A stretch of DNA of 64,000 nucleotides from Protula sp. h YS-2021 (taxonomy: Eukaryota; Annelida; Polychaeta; Sabellida; Serpulidae). A program made the position numbers and the translations under genes. Positions 23,661 through 41,300 of the stretch are shown one piece after another (positions within the stretch are counted from its first letter, which is position 1; every line of letters starts with the position of its first letter). The notes under the pieces were generated by a model. That model ran no database searches. It was given only the letters and a program-made list of their open reading frames with translations, and was not told the DNA's origin. The stretch spans positions 21,014,199-21,078,198 of the forward strand of contig OX457031.1 of NCBI GenBank assembly GCA_949752745.1, written 5' to 3'.

Positions 23661-24735
23661 AGCATTATGTCTTCAAACTGCATCACACTAACAACCTACA
23701 GCTCAGGATACTTCAACAATTTGAAAGAAGGCATTATCCGATGTGTTTCCAAAAAAAGGACTGAATCCAGTAAAACAATGAAAACAAGTGGAAGCGAAAA
23801 CATAGATGGAGCAATCCCTCCAGGTGTATGACGCCTTCAATGTGCATAGGCAAACATGAGCTGAATTGCTGAATACACGGCTACATAACTGAAGTCGTGA
23901 ACCGCACTAGATCTATCCAGAATTGCAGCAAGTACCACATAAGCGTAAAAGCCTTTCAGGCAGGAGGATTACATCCTAGTTCTTACTTTCTCGCCCTTAC
24001 TTCCCAGTTCTTCCTTCCTCATCCTCACTTCGTAGTTCCTACGTCCTCGTCTTGACTTGCCAGTTTTTACTTCCTCGCCCTTACTTCCTAGTTCAACTGA
24101 CTTACTTCCACAAATTTCCTTCGATTAAAATAATAAAATTGCAAGTAGAGCTTAAGATTTCGGATATAAGCTTTTAACTTGTCTTTAAGATAATATTGTT
24201 AGGGCAAGGCTTAAATTCATGAATTGGTTATCAAGTATAAAATCTAACACTAAGTATAAACGCTACATTTTGCTTGAATATTTGGTGTCAAAGTTCATTT
24301 CCAATGGACTACACGTTGTCTGTTTATCGTGGTACTTCTTTTAAATATGACGTAAATAAGTATTATATCTAGAGGTCTCAAAGAATGCCACAATAGAAAT
24401 TATTCTGGAATTACGTGATTAGGGGTTTATATTACAGATAAACTAGATGTTTGGGTGTTAGGCACATAGTTATTTACTCATATGAGGTCATGAAGTGACC
24501 GAATTTATTATGTGCCTAAAAATTTATATTACGCGGCCCAACTCTGGCAAATCAGACAAGAAACCTAACCCGAACACAAATCATGCAAGTGAGCATATGA
24601 CACATAATAGAGTGTTGGTGTACAACTTTCTTTTCCAGTTTTGGCTGGCAATGCTGAGACAAAATAGGCCCATTTTGAAGACAAATCAGTGGGCATATGA
24701 CACGAAACAGGCTTATTTTCACTACTTTTACTCTG
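23661..24735. other. 3' flank with a degenerate C/T-rich repeat
   Basis: The first 480 bases are the likely 3' UTR of the preceding gene (AATAAA at 24132-24137). Between about 23976 and 24092 three imperfect units of 36-40 bp of the type TACTTCCTAGTTCTTACTTC/CTCGCCCT follow each other. No other gene was seen. Confidence 0.55.
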
Positions 24736-24860
24736 CGCGATATATATATATCGCGCGATATATATATATTAGTTACTGAATGTTAAAAAATGATTGAACA
24801 GATTCTGTGAGAATCTGGGAGAAAAGGTCTGTTTTCGTCCAAGCTCCGCTCCAACACAAC

Positions 24861-24936
<76 letters not shown>

Positions 24937-25002
24937 CTCTCTCTTTCTCCTCTCTCTCGCTATATATATATATATATAGCGAGAGAGAGGAGAAAGAGAG
25001 AG

Positions 25003-25060
<58 letters not shown>

Positions 25061-25148
25061 TGTGTTGGAGCGGAGCTTGGACGAAAACAGACCTTTTCTC
25101 CCAGATTCTCACAGAATCTGTTCAATCATTTTTTAACATTCAGTAACT
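24736..25148. repeat. Fold-back palindrome, possible MITE
   Basis: The arms are 24771-24969 and 24970-25148. The outer 90 bases (AGTTACTGAATGTTAAAAAA inward to CCAACACAACCC) match their inverted partner essentially base for base. The inner arms are (CT)n/(AG)n of unequal length joined by a TA tract. On the left lies a second small palindrome of GCGCGATATATATATATCGCGC type (24736-24770). No coding capacity is present. It could be a fold-back transposon or an assembly or replication product. Confidence 0.85.
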
Positions 25149-26064
25149 TGCTGCAAAACCAGTCTAAAGGGTCTTGGAAACGACTCTGAGAAAGAGTTGA
25201 CCTGATAAAGAGGTGTGACAAAATCTACTGCAGTCATATTTCAATCTTGTGTGGTTTTGTCCAAAGTGCACCTATTTTTAAAATTTTGTCCGATTGAAAG
25301 TAGGATGCAATGGCGTTACTGACAGACTTTAATTGAGGAATTTTTAGGTGTATTTGGCAGTTTTAGCGTTGTGTTAAACGAGAATAGTGCACTTTAATTG
25401 TACTGTAGAGGTGGCTTTGATTCTGTATCTAAAAGAAGAGGTTAAATTATAAAACAGAAAGAAAAGCGAAAACAAAAGCCACTTTTCAGTCAAAATGGTT
25501 TGCAGCCATAGAGACGTCACAGTAAATTACTTTTCTTTGTCAAAAAAAAAATCCATTGTGACCTACTCTTATGTAGATTCGTGGATTATAATACGCTGTG
25601 AACTGCTTAATTTAATAAGACTTTGGACTTTGCTTTGGTCGATGAGTCAACAAGACGATAAACTTGTTCCTTTTTGAATAGATGTTATTTGTGATAGTGT
25701 CTGCTCTAGAATGTCTTTCTCTAAATTTGCAGTAAAGAGGGGGAATTGAGAATAACTTACTTTAAATTATTCTTCTTATATTTGCAACCCGAAGTTTGAA
25801 TTTATATAATGTTGCTGACTAAGATCCACTAAGAACGAACTTGGTTACTATTATTGTATACACTATGCACAGATTATCCATCTGGGTATACAGTCCACAT
25901 GCAAGTTACCCTAACTAAGCAGACGGCGCACACTTGAATCTCACCTGGGATTCTTTGGGCTGCCAGTCTTGACAGTATTCGATCCCCAACTATCAGCGTA
26001 TAATGCACATGAACATATATATTCAGGTCGATTTAAATCCCTTGGGGTCAGCATGTTCAGCATG
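25149..26064. other. Gene-free spacer
   Basis: No exon was recognised. The right part (from about 25900) may be the body of the SINE-like element whose tRNA-like head is at 26065-26159. Confidence 0.4.
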
Positions 26065-26159
26065 TTACCTGGGCGTGAGGGGGATTCGAACTCACGTCCT
26101 ACAGATCATGTCTTGCTTGGCTGGCCAGCGCTTTAGACCACTAGGCCACCGAGACCCCC
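26065..26159 (-). mobile_element. SINE-like element, tRNA-derived head
   Basis: On the minus strand the sequence starts GGGGTCTCGGTGGCCTAGTG, containing an A-box-like TGGCCTAGTGG. About 50 bases later comes a B-box-like AGTTCGAATCC. The 3' side does not restore an acceptor stem pairing with GGGGTCT, so this is not a working tRNA but a tRNA-derived promoter as in SINEs, or a tRNA pseudogene. The end of the element is unclear. Confidence 0.65.
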
Positions 26160-26526
26160 ATACTTACAGTACAGTTAAATTGAAGAAACAAGGAAATAAA
26201 GACCTATTAAGTGAAAAATCATAATATACAGAAAACTAGATAAAGGGCCGTGGAATTAAAAGTTTTAATGCCGCTTTATGGTCATATTAAAGAGTGAAAA
26301 AAATTAACTTTATATTTAAATTTATTCATTTATCGTGCAAATCACCTGAGTTTCCTCAAGGCTATTGGCGTTCAAAACAATAGCAATTAGTTAATGGAAT
26401 TAATATTGATAATCATATTAATATTAATCGTCATATTTGTAATAGTACACCGTCTTGGACCATTATTGAGATAATTATTATTTTAGGCATTTTTACCTAG
26501 ATACATGGAAAGAATATTTTTTATTT

Positions 26527-26746
26527 AAAGTGTTTTTCATAATCACTTTGTTATTGTACTTTGTTCGTAATTTTGTTGTTTTTAGTTAATCGCTGTTAAC
26601 TGCCGTTGTTATGTATAAAACAAATAAAAGCAGAAAAAAGTGTTTTTCATAATCACTTTGTTATTGTACTTTGTTCGTAATTTTGTTGTTTTTAGTTAAT
26701 CGCTGTTAACTGCCGTTGTTATGTATAAAACCAATAAAAGCAGAAA
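26527..26746. repeat. 110-bp direct tandem duplication
   Basis: Two nearly identical 110-bp copies (26527-26636 and 26637-26746) start AAAGTGTTTTTCATAATCAC and end AAATAAAAGCAGAAAA, each carrying an AATAAA. They differ at about one base in the A-rich end, so the duplication is recent. It may be the duplicated 3' end of a retroelement or transcript. Confidence 0.93.
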
Positions 26747-27314
26747 AACACAAAGACAGAATTCTTTCCCTGAATCCCTGAAACATCCCTGAGAAAATCC
26801 CTCATTTTTTGCAGCCATGGAGGAAATACCATGCGAAAACTTGCCTCTAAAATAGCTACTTTTTATACATCATAAGCATATTTGTTGAAATGATAACAGA
26901 GGCGAGGGATTGCAAAGAGCTTCAATCTTTTTGAGGTCAAAGCGGAGTAGGTCATATAACAGCATAGTGCTTTTAATAATTACAATGAGGATTAGCAACG
27001 GTCAGAGTTGGTGATCAACAAAACCTGATATGATTCCAGAGTTCATTTAAGAAGCACAAAGAGTGATAAGTTAAGTAAACCTTTACAGAAGTTATACATT
27101 AAAATACATTTTTAATATTTTATTACAATTTGATACATAGATATTCTCTAAAGAAGTTAAGTCCTATAGAGGGGCTTTCCATAAGTATCACCAAAATCTA
27201 GGGGCGGGGGGGGGGGGGGGGGTGGGCTCTTCGTAGCTCCCAAAATAGGGGGATTTTTGCTGGAGAAATTTCAATGGAGGATTTACTCCCACACCAACTC
27301 TAAAACCACAACGA
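26747..27314. other. Gene-free spacer with a G tract
   Basis: No gene was seen. A long G tract lies near 27206-27222. Confidence 0.4.
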
Positions 27315-27625
27315 GGGTGTTGGTTACCTAATCTGATTAGAGCGTTAGTCGGGCAATATCAAGGTCTAAGGTTAAAATCTGGTCAGGGTCAGGGGTAGGA
27401 AAGGGGTATTCACTTATGCTGCGACGGCCTCAGGCGAATGCAATGGGGTTGATCACCTATCACGGAATTAAAAATTATCCCAAATTGATTCTTTCGACCT
27501 TTCCTTAAAAAGATCAATACCTAAATTATGTTTCTGTAAATTACGTTTTTTAATTATTTCATCAATGTAATCACACAATGAGGATTGCCAATGAAGGCCA
27601 TATTCTTATCTTATCTCTTATCTTA
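27315..27625 (+). mobile_element. Possible SINE with pol III boxes and CTTAT tail
   Basis: A tRNA-like head includes TTAGAGCGTTAG and, about 35 bases on, a B-box-like GGTTAAAATCTGG. The element ends near 27597-27623 in a simple CTTATCTTATCTCTTATCTTAT tail-like repeat, as many tRNA-derived SINEs and their partner LINEs do. Left and right borders are approximate and no target-site duplication was found. Confidence 0.45.
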
Positions 27626-28497
27626 TCATATAAACTGTTCTAGCTAAATTAAAATCTCGGGAATAAAATTGAACTATAAACGAGAAGCTCATTCCGCTAG
27701 CGAAATGTTAAACACTTGACAAAAATTAAAACGCAAAAATACTTCCTTCAGTGGGTTATTTCTTGGATAATATATTGCAAACAACACAGCTTGAATACGT
27801 CTTATAAGCCGAGTAGTGTTTGGTTGTTGCTGACTTAAAGTTTTATTGACTGATCAGGCATACGCCTTGTTATCCATTTACGCAGTGAGAGCTTGCACAA
27901 AGCTCACTGAGCAAATGTATATTCTGTGCTGTCGTTAAATGCTACACATTTACTTGCAAAAAATACACTCTTTTCACATGGCGTTTTAACAAAGAAAACG
28001 AAATCAAAGACGAAAATAAAAAGTAACATGCACATGTTCAGATCAAGCTCTTCATAAGTCCCAAGTTTCATGGTCGTAGGGCCCATAGTGTCAGAGAAGA
28101 AGAAGACACAAAAAATCGGAAAAACTGTCAAGAAAAAAAAGGACGAATTTTGCTCGCACAAATTCATATAACCCTTGCAAGCCAAAGGCTTGTCAAGTGT
28201 TAACTATAAACAAACCGGGATATGACCGCCCATGCTCACCAAGTCACCAGCACAATTCAACTGGCATTTCAACAATAGCGACTCGACGCTCTGATCTAGT
28301 CGTTGAGGGAATTTTTTTCAGATGCAAACCTATAAACAATGCCTTGAAAACTTCAAGACTTTGCAGTCAGCCGCAAACAGAAGACCTCAGATCATCATCT
28401 CTGTCATTTCAGCTTGAGTTGAAAAAGCCATCGTTCTTACCTTGAAGTATGCTTCAGTAAGTGCATCGGAAAGGATACTGAAGAATTGATACGAACA

Positions 28498-29154
28498 TCA
28501 TACTGAGTAGAGTAAGAGCTGAAACACCAGCTTGTTTGGTACATTGGTTAAATTGAGTAGCTTAAAGAAATTCCCATTATAGAATACACGGCTCATCACT
28601 CCGTCGTGGAAACAGCTTATGCGGAGCAGCTTCAATATACTTTTCCAGCTAACAATGTCGAATGCCTTTCTCAGATCTACAAACACAGTGTAGAGGAGTT
28701 ATCAGATATTTTTTCCTGTAGCTATCGTATTTATTGTATATTGGCCGCTGAGAAAACCACACTGTGGCACGGTATAAATCACTTAATTAGTCAATCTGCT
28801 CAGCTCCAGCCAGTATTTTCTCAGCTATGGAAACTAAGTATGGTTGTCACATTGCGATAGATTGTCTTTTCGCTTATGTAAGTGAATTATAGAAGCGTCC
28901 TTCAGCTCTACTTCCAGAAAGCGCAACATCATATTCTTAACCAAAGCAACAGTGTGGGGACCTATGTTCTTTTATGTTCCCGGAACAATTCCATCAGAAC
29001 CTGTTGTTTTGCCAATGAATTTGGCCATCTCTGTGCATATCGGCTCAATATCGAGCCGCGCCATTGCGGGCAGTTGTGGGGTTTCATCCAATGCATCACA
29101 TGCTCTTATTAAGTTTCTGATCATGCACTGAGGTAGAGCGTATAAAAATGCCAC
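28498..29154 (-). pseudogene. Decayed LINE reverse transcriptase
   Basis: Read on the minus strand, three broken frames appear in the order of a non-LTR retrotransposon RT. The block AKFIGKTTGSDGIVPG (29154-28972) matches the GKAPGSDGIP region. The KDASIIHLHKRKDN..CDNH block (about 28915-28850) matches the region before RT motif 2. FVDLRKAFDIVSW (28686 leftwards) matches the F-D-x-x-K-A-F-D motif, followed by FHDGVMSRV. Stops and frameshifts separate them and the catalytic YADD part is missing. It is dead, 5' and 3' truncated, and sits about 1 kb before the plus-strand CUB gene. Confidence 0.85.
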
Positions 29155-30115
29155 ATAACAAAATGAATATGTCCCAAAAGTACAAAGGCAACATTTACAT
29201 ATGCAAGACCTGGCACACTAACTTTGCAAAATTTTTTACATTGAAACATGTTTTATATATGACACAAATAAATTTAGTTTCAACATACCTGGCAATACAT
29301 TATGGGTGCCACTAATAATCGTACTAAACCCTCAATATTTAAACCCATTTCTATACAGCATTTTGAACGCTTACTTGTATAGTGAAACCTTCAAAACTTC
29401 AATCTTCGCAGAGAACTAATTCGAATAAAATCTTCTTTATTATGGAAGTGGTGGAGAAAATCCGTTTGATATTTTGTCGCACATGGATGCACTCCCCCAC
29501 CCATCCTCGCTATTTAGATAACCTGAACTTCTACCAAGTTCAAGGGAAGTGTCAATCTTCTTCGCTCTGTAAAGGTGATATTCATATTGGACAGTACCCG
29601 AAGGAGCTTCTCGACCAATTACAGCTTCTGATAATCAATTGTTTTGTTTTAGATTGTATGTGTTTTCATTCTGTGGAGAGATGGTAAACATGTTCTGTTT
29701 TCCCAAAGCCTGCCGCTTTGTGCAAATACCCTAACACTTTATGCTGGGTAAACGAAAAAATAATCAATATTTGGCTTATGTGATTCGCCTGTAGCCTATA
29801 ATGTTCGCCATAGCGTTATAACATATTCTGTGATCTTATGCACACAAAGCTTTTTCGTGACGACGCAGGTAGAGCTATGGGTAGTTCTCATTGATCTGTT
29901 ACCCTCAAAACAAATGTTATGCACCACTATTGCTGAAAACTAAAGAAGAATTGACACCTCTTCTATTTCTAAGAGGAATTTATTATATGCCATATATTGA
30001 CGAGTCATGCAGGCATTTGTCTGTACAACGAATTGATGTACTACAAAAATACATTAGATATTTGTGCTTCAGTAAAAAGTTTTAAATTTATTTTGCGTAA
30101 ATGTGTAAAACAGCC
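29155..30115. other. Spacer upstream of the plus-strand CUB gene
   Basis: No exon was recognised; the promoter and 5' UTR of the CUB gene are expected near its right end. Confidence 0.45.
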
Positions 30116-34129
<4,014 letters not shown>

Positions 34130-35820
34130 AACAAAAAAAGTGCCAGACTCTTATCTTATGGTTGATATTCCATTCTGAACCGCATGGGCATTTTATATTA
34201 CTAAAAATTGACTAAAGATTTTTTCTCTTTTCTGTTTTACGGGTCTATTTTGTTTAACCACAATCAGGATCTTTATAATGACGCCGTTCCTTATTTGACA
34301 CAATTATGCTATTATTGCTCATATGAAGACAATATGTTGCGCGCCCAGCAGACAATTGCTTAGTTTCTGGCGTCAAAAAAGTCTTTTAATCTTACAGAAT
34401 TGTATCGGGTTTCCTACGTTGGCACAGCTATGCCGATGGGTCGGTGACTTACTTGAAAATAAAGATAACGAGGCCTGTTGCAACCCTTTTGTTTTGAGTG
34501 AATGCTAAACATTTCATTTAAATTAAATTGAGTGTCTAGTACTGTATCAGAACACTATTAGTGATGCTGCATATCTCTGTAATTTTTAATTAATCACTAT
34601 GCATTATATTATTCCAGAAAAGACTAAACATGGATTGTTTATGTTAAGGGAATCTGTGTAATCAGTGCATTTGTAATTGTTCGAAAATTGTTGTTTTGTA
34701 CTTAAGTTACTTTTTATTATTAGTTTGTTATTTTCTGCATACTTATTGGCAATGTGCTAATTATTTCTTACACTACAATAAACAAAGAATACTTAAACAT
34801 GTACAGTTATTGATTAAATTAATCGTTATCTGACTTCTTACTCTTCATAGTGTCTATATAAATGTTGTAAATATTTCCACTTTACCTGATATTTTCCCCC
34901 GCCTGGATATATTTTATCAATAAGCATTCTATTTCTTAAGCGAATTGATCCTCATTAAATTTGTATTCATTTTTTATATTAAAATATATTTTATCATTTT
35001 ACAATTAATAGCAATTCATTTTCTTGAGGGCCATTTCCACCAAAGCCATTGTGCTTCCAATCCAATCTAGCCTCACTAAACGAATCACGTTTTTGGATTT
35101 TGCAACAAAACGCCCTCAACTTCCAGTATCGATATCCAGTCGCAATTTTAGTTTTTCTTTTAAGTAACACTGCAGAGTAGTCTCTGCTTTATTTTATGTG
35201 AATGGTTTCTTTAAATCACATTAAGCTAATGACTTTATTGTGTTCTTTGAGGTCCCTTGTGCATTTAATTCCTTTATCATACCAGTCTTTGGGGGATATC
35301 ATCTCCCACCAAATTAAAATATCTTTGTTCTCCATATATTTATTTTTAAAAGTATTAGGGCGTGGAGCTCGCTAAGCATTTGAAATTTTTGTATATAGAA
35401 ATTACAGTGTATTAGCATTTTATTCCCCCGCTTATGTAGTAAAGTAAATTCACTTAAAGTGGTTAATCTAGCCATCCAAGATAAACGTAACGATTGATGT
35501 TTTGTACCTTAGTTGTTCTTAATCACTCCACTCAATGCAGTTAAATTACCAATCATTTCGAATAATATTGAATTTTACAGCCATCCGGTGAATTCGGTGG
35601 GGATTTCATTAAATTCCTGATTACACAGTTTTTCTGCAGCACACCTGCATTATATTTCCCACAACAATTATATTTCCAATGAGGGATATGCTTGTTTTGA
35701 ATATTTGTACCGTGATTTAAACATGTGGTATTAAATAGAAATTAAAATCAACGCAGTTTGGACCTACTCAGAGTTTAAGTTCTCATGTGTTTTAGTTATT
35801 GCTTCAGATTTAATTACTGC
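34130..35820. other. 3' UTR and spacer
   Basis: The CUB-gene 3' UTR probably runs to AATAAA at 34777-34782 (an earlier AATAAA lies near 34459). Beyond it the sequence is AT-rich with no recognised gene. Confidence 0.5.
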
Positions 35821-36451
35821 TCCCAATAAATATTCTAAGGTCAATCCGACCAAACCACAACATTTAACTCTGGTTGTAGTTTTATTGTGACTGGTCACAG
35901 ATCAACGTCTCACCGACGTCTTTGACACCTTGTTGAGTAGGTGACGGGTGCTTTTTGTCGCAACCAAAACGCATCTTTATAATCAATGTCTAATCAATGT
36001 CCTTAGTGCAACGTTGAATAAACTACAGAAAATGGGCGTTTTATAGAAGTCGGGCTCACTACGAAAAACCTCCTTGTGCTCTGTCTCGCCGGAAGCTTTG
36101 TCCCACCTGCTTTTGACAAATACTCACAGAAATCGACTTCATACTATCTTGCGTGACTGGATGACCCAAGGGTATGGGTACTATGACGGAGGGTGAATCC
36201 ATATGATTGTCGCTGTTTTGACGGCGATTCTAGGAAAATATTTTCCAGACGCCAATATAACGTCGGGAGACAGACGTTATTTTGACTTCCATTGGCAATC
36301 TTTACGCAACGTTGATTGGATATCGGATAATAGACGTCTGTCCAGGAAGGTAGACGTTGTTTCGACTTTCATAAGCAACCAAAACCGACTTTGATCTGAC
36401 GTTGGGTGCGACGTCTATTCAACGTTGACAGCACGTCGCAATGTTTACTGA
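35821..36451 (-). repeat. CAACGT-rich dispersed repeat, copy B (inverted)
   Basis: Same family as 20209-20822 but in opposite orientation. It starts CCCAATAAATATTCTAAGGT, then GACCAAACCACAACATTTAA, and ends GACAGCACGTCGCAATGTTT followed by ACTGAG. It is dense in GACGTC and CAACGTTG words. Confidence 0.75.
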
Positions 36452-38366
36452 GTTATTTCAAACGTTTTAAAATATAATAAACATTGATATTGGCTAATTT
36501 GTGCAGTTTCCTACATTTCTTTTTGATCCTTTTAAAGTCCTAATTGCAGTTAGAAGGAAGTAATTTATTGTGTAAATATATGTGGAGGGGAATAGGCCAA
36601 TTCGTACGCCCTTTTCTCTTAACATGCCCACTTTTAACTTTAAAAAGCCTACACATGATCTTTTAAAAGCATTTTACATATCATTCTGCCACTTTTATAG
36701 CCCACTTGTGAATATGTTTCAAACGAAATGGGATTTTTTTTATTTTTGCCAGTTTTTTTCTATCATTTCTTTATGCCTTTATCCCAACCTAATTCGGTAG
36801 AAAAGCCAAATATTTTCAGCAAAATGCTAAGTACGAGTCCACTTATGCAGCAATTCATTTTAAGAATGCAGGAATACCGGACAAGTTCAAACCCTGATTT
36901 AAGCTCATATTATTTTAGTTTTTATTTGCTATTTTTTAGATCAGTTGTCAAACAGAGATTAAAGAATAAATAAAAAAAACATTAATTGTTTGATTTAAAT
37001 TCAATCCAGCGCTGCGAATTTACCAGCTTTATTTCCACAGAATTAACAGATCTTTGCTCTTTGTTGCTTTTTTCTTTTAATCAAATTTTGTCAGTTTCCA
37101 CGATCTCCAAAACAGAAACGTTGATCTGACAACTTCCGGTCCACAAAGTGCACTGCGAGTGTACTTGAGCACAACATAATTACCTCTGCAGTTTCTACTT
37201 AATTCCCCCAAATTACACTCACAAAAGAGAAAACTGAAAACACAGATTTAATTTAAAACTACTCTCCTACAAGTAGGACTCGCAGGAGACAAAGCACATA
37301 TCCATAATAACATAATAGTGTCTTGACTGTAATAGCCAAATAATCATAAATCATGCCTTTATTAGTCTCTTTAATGATTTCATAAATTACTTATAACGAC
37401 AAAGTTCGTTGCAAAGAAGTATTGCAGAATAACGGGACTTTATATTACCATATGAAACACTGGCAACCTATTACTATATGAATAATTTGTAACTGTGTTT
37501 ACTTGACGAAAAAATTGTAACTGCGTTGCCATATGAAACACTGGCAACGCTATTGCCATATGAGGCATTCTAACTGCATTACCACATGAATTATAGGCAC
37601 CTGTATTACCATATTTGTAACCGCATTAATTACCATATACAAAGATATCATTCGCGACATGAATTGGGCGGACTGAGAGGATTTTGAAGGGTGAATCTGA
37701 TGTTTTCTTCCTTTTTAAAAGAATAATTTCGGCCTCATAAAGTAAGTTCCAACCACCTCACCGGAAACTTTTGAGTTTGAGCTAGTTTTTTTAATCAATG
37801 CGGCCCGGTATTTTTCCCAACTCTGCAATCTAATTTAAAAAAAAAAACTACAAAAGTAAACAAGCACAGTGTCATGGCTGGAAAGAGCTGAAGGTGAGAA
37901 AGGGGCCTACTTCTTTGAGCTAGTATCACCCTTACATATGTAATACATTCTGCCTCCAAACCCCTCCCCCCTCCCACTCCACCACCACCTCCAGCAGCCA
38001 GTTATTAGTACAAATACATGACTCCACCATTCATTATTTAAGTAACATATACACCGCAAGTTAAAAGTGTTAATGTTCAATTTATATAACGATTATAAAC
38101 ATAATAAAAGTAAATATGTGAGAAGAAAATTTTCAGCGTTCAATGGGCAAGCTTTTGAAAAAAAAAAACTTCAAACACACGAATTTTGAAAACAAATATG
38201 GTAAAATCACACTGTGTTGGCAAACTAAAACTGATAAATATTGATGTAAAAATTAGATCCTTTTTCACTACATGGATTTAAGTATACTGCACATAGCGCA
38301 AGCAAGTTTTTTCTTGCTCTTGAAATACTGGTTTGTAAATAATGTTATATATCACAAGTCTTTCTT
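36452..38366. other. Gene-free spacer
   Basis: No exon was seen. A loose, imperfect repeat of ATTACCATATGAA / ACACTGGCAAC type occupies about 37440-37640. The left flank of the minus-strand CUB gene (its 3' UTR) lies at the right end. Confidence 0.45.
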
Positions 38367-41300
38367 TTACATATGGCCAGTTGTTTCTGTGGGTTCGTAG
38401 CCAGGTGGTGGGGACATTGGATTGTGTCCGGATCTCATTTGATCCGGATGCACTTTTCTCTCATTGCCATACAGCTCCTGCTGGGTAGCCATACCACAGG
38501 CTGGTGCGGCACTCATTCCAGGCCAATCCATGCTGCCGCCGCCCACAGGAGTCATCCCATGCTGGGCCATTGGATACATCTGAAGGGGATAGTTCTGCAC
38601 ACCAACCAACCGCTTCTGTCGAGTTTTCAACGACGCGATGAAGCAGACAACGCAGCCGGCTATGGCGCCGAGAATGATAACAGCAAATAATACACCGAAG
38701 ACTATACCCGCGATGACAGCGCCGCCCAGTCCGCCACTGTGTTTGTTTTTGTTTATTGTAGTGTGTCTCTCATGAGAATCCTCCCACTCGTCCCAGTCTA
38801 TGCAGTCTCCGCCATCTGCTTCAGCGAAGCCTGTAAATTATAGTTGAATAATATAAAAATTCTGAGTGAATTTCTCACCAAATTTCATTTCCTTCCAGTT
38901 GGTAATAATTTTGTAGTTATTCTGGAATATTCTGCCCTTTTCCCGGTTTGCTCTTTTTCTGTTTTCCCTTTCAAAAAAATGTCTCATGCACTAGGAAAAC
39001 GAATTTTAACACACGTATAGAGAATGAGAAAGTCTCACCGAATCCGCATTTTTTTACCTAGACTGTCAAGGCCTGTTTTAATTTAAAATAGTTGCCAGAA
39101 AACACCTCTTAGACTATAAGTCGGAGGAGCTTCAAATCTGGCGCACCTATAGAAGGTAATAAGGCTTCGCTCAAAGGGCTCAAATCTCAGTTTAAACATA
39201 TATAGGTTTTGAGTAAGGAGTTGGCTGGCTACCTTGATCTTGATCTTGAGGAGCCAGGTCAAAGGTTACATGACCCTGTAAAGTGGTTAGAGACAGAGCG
39301 ACTTTGAGCTCATTTTTGATCCCTTGGGCATATACAACGTTACATTAGATCAACCATGTACTTGGTGACCTTGACCTTCTGAGTCAAGTTCGAGGTCGAA
39401 AAACAGAAAGTTGCAGCCAGATGTCAGATGGACCGCGGAATTTCTTTAAAATATGCAAGTCCTCCTCCTCACCCCCCACATCCCCGACCCCACCCCCCCC
39501 CCCCTCAACAAAGTTGGATAGACGTCGGGAGAGCGATGTTGTATGGAGGCCGTTGTAAAATCACATGGAAATTAATCGGCATTCCTGGAAAACCATTGCC
39601 GCCCGTCGATCAAAGTATCCTTCACCCTTGGGTCATCCTGTGTATCAGAATATGTACAAAGTCACTTTTCAAGTCTGTCTTCGAAAAGAAGACGATTAAA
39701 AACATGCGTGTCCCTCAGACTGTTGTGTCTAAATCACTATGTTGACCTATTTTGACTAAAAAAAACAGCTAGCTGCAACTTTTTAGAAAGTCATAAATAA
39801 ATGCAACTTTTTAGAAAGTCATAAATAAATGCTGGGGATACGTCGCAATGTTTGCTGGGTATTTATACCTTCTCGAAGAAACGTTACTTCTTTAAAAGAA
39901 GGGAATCTAAAACATTTTATTGCACAGCAGTTGAGCCAAAGGAACGTTGGTTGACTCGAAAGGCTACACCAAATAATGTTAGATAATATGTAACTGATTC
40001 AACTGTCGCTTGATAAATTATCGAGGCTATAGCTTACCCACAGCAGTGTAGTTGAATCTAAATCCACCTCGGCTGACCGAGTGGTCTGTGATAAACTCCA
40101 CAAACATTTCTGATCCGTTGGTGTGGACTGGATAAGTAGGGCTTATGCCATTGCTGCCATGGTACTCGCCAATCACACCATCCCTGCCTAGTAGCGGCAT
40201 AAATCATACAACTTGGACTACATTGTTTTCCTTAGTGTTAATACAGTAAACACAACTGAATTTCTATCATAACTTCCACATATTTCAATAAAAAATACAC
40301 CGGACGTCCGGAAATAAGACCACAGGTGGGACTGAACTTAAGTTATCCGAAATTTATGTTTCGAAATACCCAACACATTTTTCCTTAAGCCAGTGCAGAA
40401 TAAACTAAGGATGCTGTCTGTCTATCAATCTCTGACCTCGAAAGCAATTTCTCTTCTTTCCTTTCAATAAAGAGAGGAGAAAGGAGATCGAGAACATTGC
40501 CTCGAGGATGACTGTTTATTTCATTTTATTGTTTTTTTTTTGTTTTATATTTTCATTTCATTTAACATATGAGTGATAGGAAGACAGCCTTTCACTCACG
40601 CTTTCATCCTCACAATCACACACTCACACGACAAAACAGGCTACAAGCGCCTAAAATACCTCAGTTATGATAACATTCAATTAACATGAAAAATGCGTAA
40701 ATGTAATCGTAAAGATTATTATATAATAATACATAGAAATGTGCTAGTACCTAATCAGGAAAACAACATGCAAATCTATCTACTTATCTGCCTGCCCCAG
40801 GGGAAGGGAGAGCTCTGGACAGACGATGTGTTACCCCCAGGGTGAAGGGGGCACTCACGTACCAACTGGTTACCATACGTGTCCATGTAATTGCCCCCTT
40901 TTCCACGTTATTTGGGACGCGCATTGTAACACATTTCATATCAAGTGCCCCCGGGTGTTACCATGTGTGTCCACCACTCCAAGAAAAGGGGGAAATTTTG
41001 GAGCCAGATGCGGTCTGTGCGAAGCAACAACTTCGATATAAAAGGGATAATTTTAATTCAGTACTCCGCCTTTTTTTCCGCGCAAAAGGGGGCTCTTCCG
41101 GAACTACAGTGCCAACAAAGAGGGGACTCAAATATTCCGCATACACATTTCTGAATGTAAATGTGAATGAAAGTCTAGCTTTCCTGCTACGTTTGCAACA
41201 TCGTTCTAGCTGCGCCTGAACTCATACATATATATTTTAGTAAAAAGGGTTGCTTTTTTATAAAATTGCCGAGTTTAGGTGTTAAAATTGCGTGAGATCT

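Noticed and set aside
24769..25136. Open frames of Leu-Ser and Arg-Glu repeats
   Set aside because: Products of CT/AG dinucleotide runs in the fold-back element.
26065..26159. Functional tRNA gene (minus)
   Set aside because: A and B boxes are present but the acceptor stem does not pair; better explained as a SINE head or tRNA pseudogene.
27904..28185. 93-codon minus-strand open frame with TMKLGTYEELDL
   Set aside because: Looks like repeat-derived sequence; no splice sites or supporting neighbours.
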